Shown in pieces: positions 13,201-24,900 of a DNA stretch of 64,000 nucleotides. Location of the stretch: NCBI GenBank assembly GCA_024305405.1, contig JAKNDB010000109.1, forward strand, positions 1,364,001 to 1,428,000, written 5' to 3'. The notes below the pieces were generated by a model, which saw only the letters and a list, made by a program, of their open reading frames with translations, was not told the DNA's origin and searched no databases. The DNA is from Dirofilaria immitis. Its lineage: Eukaryota; Nematoda; Chromadorea; Rhabditida; Onchocercidae. Numbering within the stretch: the first letter of the stretch is position 1; every line of letters starts with the position of its first letter. Position numbers and translations under genes: made by a program.

Positions 13201-15130
13201 TATAACAAACACTATAGCAGTAATTTAATTTACAATGGACATCTGGTTATCCGTTCGGAATGCAGGCAAGATGGATGATATTGGAACATGGGGAAGGATC
13301 AAGCTAGAAGTATAACGGGATAAACTATACGAAGTACTACACTCCTGGTTAATCTAAGTTATAAGTATTATCAAAAATTTAACCTCTCATCTCTAAATAT
13401 ATACGTTGCTTGTTTGACAGAAAGTACATCAGAATTAAAACAATGTTGCAATATTCATTTTTAGTACGTGTGTACGTGTGTTGTATATTACGTATTGTGT
13501 GTGTTAACATTACGCAATAATTACGATTTAAAGATCATGAATAACGGATTACTGATATGAAATCAGGAAAGAAACTCTCCATATATATTGATGCAAAGTT
13601 CTCCCAACATACATAAATTTCAAATGACTTCAAACCAGTGAATCATATAATCTTGTATGCATGATACAACCTAGAAACTTATTTTATTATTACTGCTACT
13701 CAGTCAATGAAGCACATAACACATTCACAACTTAACACAAAACAAACTAGAAACAGAGTACTGATCCCTTTACATGCCAACATTTGCTTTATGCTTAATT
13801 AAAACTTAAGCCTAAAATGAGTAAAAATCATAGACATTTAGCAGTAAACGATGGCATGTATTGGATTTATTATTATTCTATCTCCCTAATAATCGAAAAA
13901 AGAGCAATTTTTTCAGGATGTAAAACTAAAACATCTGGCAAACAGAAGAATCCGGAAGGTTTAGATAGGAATAAAACAAAATATGAAATATTTCAATTCG
14001 AGTGTTAGCTCATCCACCCGTCATTTACTTTCTGTTGCTACCACAGTCACAGATATAACAACAAATAACGGGGGCAAATATATAACAGTTAAACAAATTG
14101 AAGACGCATCCACAAATAAATTTGTCACAAAGCACGAATATAAATATGCTAAGTAGCACCCTAAACAAGACTTCAGATGAAATAAATTTTCTTAAACTAA
14201 CTTAACAATGAGAGGCCAATAATGTTTCGAAATTTGAGTCCACGAAAACAAACGACCAGATCATAGGAAACAGAAGACATCACTAGGATGCGAGTGTGCA
14301 AGTATATAATATACGTGTGCATCATGCATTATATGGGAATTATAAATGAAAATTGCGGCAGTAGTATCATGAACTAAAATAAGCAACTCTTACTGATTCA
14401 ACAATTCACAAATTACAGCTGCCTCTGTATGGAATATAATAATTTCATAAATACATGCATAAAGACCTAAAGCAGTTCTAATTGAAACAGCTCATGATAG
14501 ATCAAATACTAAATATTCAAAATAATTTAAAATAAAAGCTTTGCACAGTTAAATGGGGCGCCTACATAAAAACTGAATGAAAAACTTCAAGATAATGAAA
14601 AGAAAAACATCGAGAACTTAAGCCAATGTAAAAAATTTACCAGCATTCTAATAAAAACAAATTGGGAACAGGAAATCCATAAAGGAAATCCAGATATCTT
14701 TTCAAATTCAATCAGCATTTGAAATTTAGAAATTACAACTATTCGAGAAAAGCGGTCAAATTCTTTGAATTATATGGTACCGCATATATATATATATATA
14801 TGTTACACGGCACAATGAGGTAAAATAGTTCAAAAATATCTCTCTGATTTTTTTCCCGACGATTACAATATGCACCAAATAAATCTAATAATGAGCATTG
14901 GGAAGCTGCTAACTATGGAACTCAAAACAAATGAAATTCAAAAAAATTACTTGGAAAATTCCATCACCCCTAATCCAAACATTATTGTTGCTGCATGCGT
15001 GAAGCCCATAACGATGAAAACAGGGCAAATGAAAAAGAAATAGAATAAATCAGTTAGATAAAGGTACGGAGTATACGGGGAAAATAAGTTATGTTCCCAT
15101 AGCTCCTTCAAAATATCGGAACTTTTCTGT

Positions 15131-18100
15131 TCAAAGTGCCATTTTTTCAGCTACTGCAGCAACTATAGCAGCACCTTTAGCGCTACCTTCGTCCGCTGGT
15201 ACCAACTCCCACTGAAACAGTTTTGATATTATAAATATGTAAAACAAGTGAGCAATCTATACATTTGCGCACAATGAAACGCGCTCTCCAGCAAACGATT
15301 AATGTTTTTCAAATTAGTCCTGATGTAGTTAAACCGAAATTTTGCAAATAAAACAAACCTTGATATTCATTGGCGCCAAATCATGCAATTTCTTCTCTAG
15401 TAATGAGAGATAGGTCGGGTGAAATTGTACTAGTGCACCACCTACTCCTACTTTTATATTACTTTGATTAATATGACGCAATAACGCCGCTATCGCTGAA
15501 AATTCATTTGTATTTAGTGATATTATTCTTCTAAGCTATAACTTTTTCTTTCTCAAAAAAAAAAGACTGTATTCATTCTTGAGTTCATTGGCACTACTTC
15601 TAGTCCTATTCTTTAGGAAAGGCTCTGCTTTAATTAATCAGTACATACATTATTTTTGTTAGAAGCAAACATCTATATAAATCCTATAAATTCATCATAG
15701 AATGAAAATTTTGATACAGAACGTGAGAAAAAAATATCAAACCAGCAGCGACAATAGAAGCAGATCTCTGAGATACCGTGTGACAAACTCTGTGAATGAT
15801 TTCATAATCAACTGTACAATGACTAGGCGCGTCAAGTTCATCACATATCCGTCGACAAATTTTAAAACTGCCTTCCTCATCTCTGAAAAACCATTCATAT
15901 ACAAAGAATTAATACAATATCCTTTTATATTAAAACAAAAATCCTTTAAATGATCTAAATGGATATTATTTTTAGTGTTTATAGCAGCATAGGGGATTTT
16001 AACTTTCCTGAAACTCAAATAGTATCGTCAGATTATATTATGTAATTTTCTAACATAATAGCAGTCAAAACTTTGGAGACTACAAAAATTCATACATTCT
16101 TCTGAAAACTGAAGGGAAAGACATTTCAGATTTCTGCTTCATAATGAAACATCACAAAAATTTAAACAAAAAAAAGGGATTGCCTTAAAATTTCAGAAAT
16201 GTATTTAGTTGGAAAGGAATCTTTTTCATCCAATTTTTCACAAGACTGCCCGCTAAACAAAAGTCCATCCAATATAAATTGCACGAGGATACGGCGGACC
16301 AAATCGCCTAAGTATAATGCTCCGGTCAGCTTATCAATCCTGTAAAAAATGTTTAAGTAAATTCCATCAATTTTTTTCTTCTGAAATCTCCCGGAAAATA
16401 TAAAAATAAAAAAATTACCAGCTCCACAAAAATGGTATTTGCATGTTTAACTATTCATACATTTTTATGCCATCTAATTTTTGCTGTTCAGAAATATTTC
16501 TTTTAACACAATCAGAATATTTATGCTTAGCAATAAAAATGCTTACATTTGTTTGCCTTTATGAACCGATGTCTCGTCAATATCCCGATCGAACTGCGTT
16601 AAAATATTGGCTAATTCATCCTACAACATTCATTAAATTTTTAATGCCCATTAACTGTTCCAATCATTAACATGCACCTAATAAAAATTTTTCAGTGCTT
16701 AAAGGACATATAGAAAGCATAGTAAAATGTTTAAACTTTGATACATCGTGTTAAGCCATTTCTTAAAAAAAGTCAATACCGCTGATCGTTCAATAAATAC
16801 AAAAGAACTACGCAAATTTCCTGGGATAAAAGCGAATTTAAAGTGAATTTTCTAGACTACCTTTTCACCAAATTCTTCCCATTCAGTAACAACCACCATC
16901 TTGTCAAAATTATATCCAGCAGCAACAGCATTGAATTTTTGATTCTTGCAGTATCTTCCAGATATGAAGAATTACAGCTAAAAATTAAAGTACATACAGT
17001 TCAATTTTTTATTTTCATTTTCCATTTCTTGAAGATTTCCGCAAACTGAACATGAAAAATTATGTGCATTAATTCTCGTATTGATAAAGAAAACATCAAT
17101 TCCTAATTCATATGCTACTTGTCGTCAAATACTTTCCATATTTGCTAATCTCTTTACAACAATAAAAGAAATAAAAATAAACTAAAAAAAGGGAAAAATT
17201 ACCCGTATCCGATGACGACACCAATCATGCATTCTTGACCGTACATATAAGCAGTTGCAGCTAGCTGACCGACAGTGTCATTCATTACCACTTCAATTTT
17301 ACATTTGTTAGCTGAAAAAAATAGGAAGTGAATTTCGGTAAATTACGAATTAATTCCCACATTACTGCATTGAGAAATGGATATTTAAAAGCAAAATATC
17401 ATGCGCAGTTGTACATTAGACAAACCATATTTAATTCAAGAGCTTCTTCCAGAAGTTTGACTACGTCTTTTCGCAGGCAGTCTTTTATATCAAAGCCTTT
17501 CGTCCACCAAAGCAAACGTGCTGAGCGTATCGAAAGCAGCTCGCATGGATAGGAGAAAACAAAACCAACTGGGAGAGAAGCATTTAACAGATTCACTTCG
17601 TTCAGAAATTTCATCAGGCAATTGACTATGAATGTGAACAACTAAAATAGTAACATATATGATCCAAAATGCAACCTAAAGAAAATTGCAAGAAAAGTAG
17701 TACAAATGTTTGGTGATTTACTAAATCATGAGTAAGCACTGAATCTTAAGAACAAAAAGACCTGACCTGATCTCCAGTTCCTGTCATAACAGAAACTGGG
17801 AAAACATAATTATGGTTAATCTGCTCCGGTTCCTCGTTTCTTCCTTTCAATGTCAATAACATAATTCGTAAGTTTCTCCCACTCATGTCAATTGCAATAT
17901 ATTTGCCTACTTCTGAAATTTCAAAAATGTTTGGGAAAAGTTTTCTCTTTTTTCATGTTCCTAATAAAACATCACCAACCAGATCCATCCGGTAAAGCAG
18001 GAACGAAAGACGGTAACATTGCAATCGATGATTTTGCGGAACCACCTTCAAGACCTTGAACAAATTCGTCCTGCATTTTTTCACTGATTTCACGCAGTAC

Positions 18101-18880
18101 TTCATCCTGAAAAACAGCACTGTATAAAATACATTTCGGTATCAGTAATTTTTACTAAAATTTGTTGGTATTTTTTTGCTTCATAAAATAGCTGGAAAAA
18201 ATTGAAAATTGAGCTTTCAACAAGCGTTATCGACGAATGACGCCACGAGGAAGAAATATTTTCAAGTTAACTTTATCTTACTCTTACGTCATATATTAAA
18301 TAAGAGAAACGACAAATGCTTTAAGATAACAAATTTGTGCAATCTTAATCAACTTTATTTAAAGGCTCAATGCGGTATAAGAGACAAAGAGTGACAAATA
18401 CCACAAAAAGATTCACGTAACGGAAAAGTTAATAGCACTGTAACAAGATGATCAAACCGTTAATAATTTGATGGATCAGACGAAACAAAACTGTTGAAAG
18501 AATGACATTATGAGCTTCTATCGAACTATGGACGACCTACCAAATGCTGTTTAGCCTCTAATCATCTTAAACTTTCTAAACGACTGAATGCTACCCACAC
18601 CTTCCTCATATTGAATGATTCTTGATAGTAACCTGTGAATGCTAATTAAATGAGAGATGAAATATAGTTTTATACAGTGCTATAAATAACTATGGATAGA
18701 TGAGAAACTATGGAGATAAAAAGCGAAATCATAAAAGGGAGATGGAACCGGAAAGATAAAAGGGAATGCAACTAGTATTTATATTGAGACTAATTCCTTA
18801 AAGTATTATATTCAAATAAATGTACAAACCTTAATATGAAATTGTTCAAGAGTTTTAACAACTTGTTCTGGTAATGACAT
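15131..18880 (-). CDS. hxk: Hexokinase-like protein with diverged nucleotide-binding motifs
   Basis: Eleven minus-strand exons in transcript order: 18880-18830, 18106-17980, 17912-17767, 17641-17426, 17311-17203, 16977-16861, 16620-16547, 16339-16184, 15882-15743, 15495-15359, 15211-15131. They give about 451 residues, the length of a single-unit hexokinase. Phosphorylation of glucose or another hexose in the cytosol is the family role. Conserved features are VGFVFSYPC, the TKGF lysine motif, the catalytic Asp in NDTVG, the sugar-binding Glu in TEWEEFG, YLGDLVRRIL and a C-terminal KGAAIVAAVAEKM. Departures from consensus are DMSGRNLR for DLGGTNFR (phosphate 1), IGYGCNSSY for VGTGTNACY, and GVGGALVQFHP for GVDGSLYKxHP. 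Activity is therefore uncertain. Two single-base gaps (near 17430 and in the AAAAATT run near 16930) must be assumed. The intron after 16184 appears to be GC-AG. Confidence 0.9.
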
Positions 18881-21800
18881 AACTGTTTGAAATAGCTAAA
18901 GATGTATCTGAAAATAAATACTGATATTATGCAAGTAGCAATAACTTCGACGTTCATATTGCAATAACGCAATTCATTGCGCTTGGGGTCAACTCAGATT
19001 TAACGCGGTAAAAGATTTGTAACATTGAATTCGGGTTATCATCTACATCTGTGTTCTTTCAATATAATTATAAGTATTTAACGTAATTTACACTTTACCG
19101 AAAACGATAGCAACGCCTAGCTTACAAGTTTTAAAATGATCTGTAAAGAACAAAGTTGATGGATAAAGAAGAAAAAAGATGATATAAAGCTGTATATATA
19201 AAGCTGTATATTTTCAACTTTATACAGAAAATTTATATAAAATTGCAGGTTTTCACGCATGAAAAAAGATGAAATAAGTGAATAAGAAATCTAATACTAC
19301 CCATGCCCTATCTACCTGGAAATCTCCTATCAACAACTGGCTATTGCGTCCTAATCAACCAAAGTACAATCAAAACAACAGCATGGCATAGTAAGATCAA
19401 TGAACCATTCATGTTCATAATATTATCTGTTAAATGAATTTAATTATATTCCAATCATCTCTTAAAAAATAATCATTGATTATTCATTACAATATAAAAT
19501 ATGTAAAAGACAACACAGGAATCATGAAACCTATGGAGCTAAGAGAATGATTTGATACTGGTAAATTATAATTACTGACCAAATGATTATGATCTTCTCG
19601 AAATCGGCAAATGACCAAAGATGTGAGGATGGTTCGATATCATTTGAAACTAATGAAAATACCAATGTATTTTGCATTCATTCAAAAATCCAGATGTACC
19701 AAAAATTTTTGAACCACATTCCGAACAAATCAATAAGCTAGACAATGCAACAACATTAGACATTGTCCTTTCAAGTCGTCAGAACAACAAAAAAAAAAAA
19801 GGAATTGATAATCCCTATCATAACACAGACAACAACATTCATCGACTAAAACAAGCCATTGAAATGATGCCAAATGGGTTCAAGGGAACACTTCAAAACC
19901 CATTTGAAAGAAAGCAGCATTTTATATCATTTAGTAATATCGAGAAATTTGTGATTGATCAAATGTGAAGTGTAAATTTTCAATCACTTTTGAACCAATG
20001 GGAAGTTTATGGGATTCTCATGAAATTTCATCCTTTTAATTGAGAAGAAGGAAGGAAGAACGATAGAATAAAGATGTTCTGATTTTGCTTAACCTTATGG
20101 TACATTTTAAACATAACATTTTTTTTTTTGTTTGTTGCTATTTGATGAGGAATGATTCTTATAGGTGCAAAATATTGGCTGCACTTGTATCATTGGATGG
20201 GATATTGATTAGCAGAAGTTATTTCAAAAAATAAATAAATGAATGAAGTAATTAAGATGACAGGAAGAATAAATCAAAGCAAGAGATCAATGACTAATTT
20301 AATTAAACCGGATAGTGTAAACTCATACATATATTGCTGATCTTTGGATAGTATAAGAATGACAAAAATATAAGAGGAAGTTAAAAGGGCAAGAAAAAAA
20401 AACAACGATAGAACAAGATAAAGGTCAAGATGAATTGATGTGAGGAAAGAAATGTCTTAGTTATAATGAAGTATTGTGTGGGATATGGAAAAAGTGATAT
20501 TATTTTGAATATAAAGAAATATAAGATTAAATATACAAAAGCAAAAAGGAACGATTTGTACATAGCAAACTATCATCATAATATTCAAAATGATAAAGGT
20601 GAAAATGGAAAATTAGAATGATAAAAGGTCAAAGGTCATATGTGATTTATTGCATTAAAATAAATGATATATCATTATCATTACAAATCATTTACTTCGT
20701 TATCATATTACAATAAATGTATGCACAATTTTATATCGACACATACATATATGTATAATTTATTGATTAGGAAAGAATGAATGTCATCAATTGGTGACAT
20801 ACAGACAGATCTATTAAGCATTAAATAAAAAGGATAGGTTTGTTAATTTGTTAATTAGGGCATCAAATATGGGCTTTGATATCTAAAGCTTTTACTTGAA
20901 ATAAGTATAGATAGGTGTCGTAAAAGTGGAAAGAAGTGGCGATACGATGACATGAAATTGCTTCACTGATTTCATTTGTGATTATATATATATATATATG
21001 TATGTTATGTGTATGTATAACATACAAGGCTGGGAATTTATAGGTAAGTTGTTATTGCAGGAATGAATAAAGTTTTTAAATGGAATAAAAGCTAACAGAT
21101 TTCCTTCCTTCCGTTCAATGTTTATTATGTTAGTAGTGTTGAATGATATTTACTTCAAATGGTTAATTAAATTTAATCGAATCTTTTCTCTCATACTATC
21201 TATCTCTATCTCTTGTAGGAAAAATAATTCCAAAGATTTGGGAAATTTGAATTAACTTTCAAAGTTGATAATTAATTAGCATTTAATTTGGGAAGCATAT
21301 TGCAACGGCATATATTTGAATTTTTTTAATAGTAAGAAGTATATAAATAAGAATATTCATTCTTTTATCATCTCTCTTTTCATTTCCTATATAGTTCACT
21401 AATTTTTCCGAATAGAATTGATCTTTTAACCGGAAATAAACTCATCTTAGCATTTATTACAATTTACTCACAATCGGTATAATTAAGATCGTTAAATAAA
21501 AAAATATCATTGAATCAATATGTTCAATCGATTCTCTCTCCTTGACCCCATCATGTTAATGCTAAATTTGCCTTTTCTATGATAAGCACAGTTTGATGAC
21601 ATTTTCTCATTAATTACATTGACAGGATGTTGTTTATTCATTATCACTTGTTTAACTTTTCCAATTGCGTTCTTTTACTGACTGTATTTGATAATGCTTT
21701 TTCGACTTCATTAATTTCCCATTAATTCATGTTTTACAAATTAATTACGATAATTTATTAGCGAGAAATATAATTAAAATGAAACAAACTGCTCTAAAAA

Positions 21801-21993
21801 TAATCCATACATTATTTCACAAATAATATTGTCTTCTAGTTGTTATAAGAAATATTTCCTATCTTTCAAATTTAATTCCATTCTATATCATCCCTCCTCT
21901 GAAATATGCTCTTCTAACTTTTTCTGACGATTGAATATCTAGTGATAGTGTTCCAGAAAGAGAGAGAGAGAGAGAGAGAGAAGAGAAATAGCT
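18881..21993. other. Intergenic, one doubtful 98-codon ORF
   Basis: The 5' flank of the hexokinase gene and the 3' flank of the SLC17 gene. A plus-strand ATG frame at 19672-19968 (98 codons, charged, with a KKKK run) is the longest open stretch. It has no recognised domain and no splice partners, so I do not call it a gene. A GA microsatellite lies at 21957-21982, just beyond the SLC17 stop codon. Confidence 0.5.
21957..21982. repeat. AG dinucleotide microsatellite in SLC17 3' flank
   Basis: About 13 AG units immediately downstream (minus strand) of the SLC17 stop codon, so probably within its 3'UTR. Confidence 0.85.
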
Positions 21994-24900
21994 TCAGTTG
22001 GAAATTGATGTAATTTGTGTATTCAAGCTGTGTGTTGAAGTTTTTGAACTTGGCGCTGCCCACCATTGTCGTTCACTGGATCCCCAAATTGTAAATACTA
22101 TCACCGGTAATGCTGCTACTATGCCGGATAAATAAAATACCTGAAATTCGATTTTTTCTCATTCATCATAAAGATTAAATGTGTGGGAAAAAAAGCAAAC
22201 TTTTCAGATAAAAGCAAAGAGATTTTCTAATATTTTTGAAGCCTTTTTAGAGCTACTTTCTACTATTTTGCTCTTTGATAGTCAAATTTTGATGAGTAAT
22301 TTTTTTCAAAAATATTATTCATCATAATTTATGCAAAGTATACCTTTGCCCATTCAGTTGCCATACCATGCTGTACAATATGTTTTGTGAGAAGTTTGTT
22401 ACCGATGCCAAACCATGCAACAAAGAAAAATGAAATACCTGTAATGACACCTGAATATGGTGGCGCAAGTTGCACCAAAGCCGTCTGTACACCCGGAGTA
22501 TGTAAACCTGTAATAATTTTATCAATTTATTACAAATAAATTATCGCATATCTCTTGATAAATAATTAATATGCATCTTTCAATTCAATAGAAAAAAAAT
22601 AAAACTTAATATTAGATTGGATATATAGCTTTTGCTGCAAAAAAGAAATTAATTTGAAATATTATGGCTGAAATGAGAAGCTTAATGATGTGATATCATC
22701 TAACATTGGTAAAAATTTTTATTCGCTTTTTCGATAAATTAAATCCTATCTTCTAACAAATTCCATTAGAAGCAGACAAATTACTGAAAATGATTAAACA
22801 CTGAATTCATTTTGCTTAAGAGCTTTTGTTTCATTTAGCTAGAAAAAGGACAATTTATTGTAGTTAATAGTTCGAGAATATGCAAACTTTAATCCCTAGC
22901 AAGATTGAATTGATAATCATTAAGTGGTATTATATCATTTCTAATAAAATGCTTTCATTTAGAAAACTTAGACCTATATGAATGTTTTTGAATTAGGTTC
23001 GAACATTTCGCATTAAATCATTTTCAACTTTAATGGCTTTTGAGGATCTTGTTAGCTAGCTTAGACTTTGATAAGTCTCTCAATTCTAATCATGAATTGA
23101 TATCAACCTGGTTAATCGTTTATCGCTGTTAGAAATGCTAATTTAAGGAAGCAGAATAAATCTATTAAGGCTGTCAGAAGTGTGAGATTGAAAGTTGACT
23201 TTTGATACTAAACTAAAATGATCAATGAAATATGAACCCGCAAAAAACATTGCTAAACATAGAGGAATTGTCGCAAAGAAGACCATTCATGATCAAATTG
23301 TGGTACCGTAATAATACAGATCGATAATCCTAGTGAAGCAATACCATTGAATATCTGGAAACTTTTACCATCATTGTAATTATAATATTTACCGATCTTG
23401 ATATCTTGGTATGATATCATGCTTACTGATCTTATTATTCTGATATTAGTATTCTTAGAATAGAGCGGTTTTTAAAAAATTATGATAAGCCATTTGGATG
23501 AATAAATATTTTAAATTCGTATAAGCATCAAAATTTCCGAATTATGGCAGAAAATTTCGAATTTCCTGAGTTGAAGTATACTGTATAATATCCTAATATA
23601 GTTCTATTTTTGCTTGATTCTCGCAACTATTTCGATTGTTCCTCTTGAGAAAATTCAAAGTAAACTTTATCACATTTTTCTTGTCCTTTTAATTTTACAA
23701 ATGATACCTTACAAATATTGGTTTTAGTCCAACCAGTATGATTCGTAAGCCAAGTTGAAAGACTCGAAGAGGAAGCTTTGCTCATAAATAGGCAGACTAT
23801 TGGAAATGCTGAAGCAATTCCATTTTTGGCAGGTGCAAAATGTAATACATCGCGCATATAATTAGGCAAAAATTGCAACATGATGACAAGTGGATATTCA
23901 TGGCAAATAAGTGCAAAAATCCCGGCCCATACTGCCGATGATCGAGCAATTGCGCCCCACGGTGTACGACGTTTATCGGTACGCTTACCAATTGATTCAC
24001 AGGCTATCCTTAAAAAAATTTATTTAAAATCAAAAATTTTCGTGAAAACTTTTTCTACCAAATGAGATTTCATTAAGTAGCTACTTTTTTTTTATTCCGA
24101 TGAAATATGATTTGATCACTTTATCATCATGTGGTAAGAGTTAATGATTAAATTGATTTCAAAATATATGATAGAACAGATTACTAAACGATTCAATCAA
24201 AGACTGTTGTATTATATTACTTATTGGAGATTGGATGATCGGAGAAATCAATAGATTGAAAAACTGATATTTATGATGGCTAGAATCATGATTCTGCTTT
24301 GGTGATTTAAAACAATTTAATTCAGGATCTAAAAATAATTAAAAAAAAAGCATTTTGTACGATAAAAATTAAGTTACCTGTGTAATCATAATGAAATATA
24401 TTTTTAATAAAAATAGTTTTGTAATAAATTTAATTGTAATGCTAAAACTTTTTTTCTTACACTGAAGCTAATAAAAGGTAAAAATTCAAGAAATTATAAA
24501 TGAATACCTGCTTTCGATGAATATCTGTTCTTGATGCGATATGCAGTATTGTTTAGAAGGTTTATCAGCACCCATCGGAATCCAACATAAAGCAATTAAT
24601 ATAGCAATTAAGGCACTAAGATAGAATATAGCAGGCCAACCATTCAAAATATCTTTACGTGTGCATAAATAACCTGCTGTTGGCAAAATAAACAATGTAC
24701 CTGTAAATAAAATAAGTTATCCTGAAATTGTTGAAATTATTTTTTCTCAAAAATGAATGAAATTAAAATAAATTGAGAACAATCGAATCAGCAAAAAAAA
24801 AAATCTTAATTACTTGATTGTTTTTCTATTATTTCAGATTAATTTCAAATTATTTTAATTTCATTAATTTAATTCTTATTCTAATTTATTTAAATAATAT

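Larger units (their letters stand above)
157..15130. other. Gene-poor AT-rich region with no convincing gene
   Basis: For about 15 kb I see no exon chain with homology to a known protein. Open frames longer than 60 codons here are low-complexity (CA/TG, GA, GGA/CTC repeats or poly-A tracts), or lack matching splice sites. The region holds several microsatellites, long A/T homopolymers, a purine-rich stretch near 9.6-9.8 kb and a pyrimidine-rich stretch near 10.1-10.25 kb. Two tiny ATG-starting frames look mildly protein-like: 6990-7112 minus (40 aa) and about 12780-12880 plus (34 aa). They are too short to call. The right end (about 14.9-15.13 kb) probably includes the 3'UTR of the hexokinase gene. 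Confidence 0.6.
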
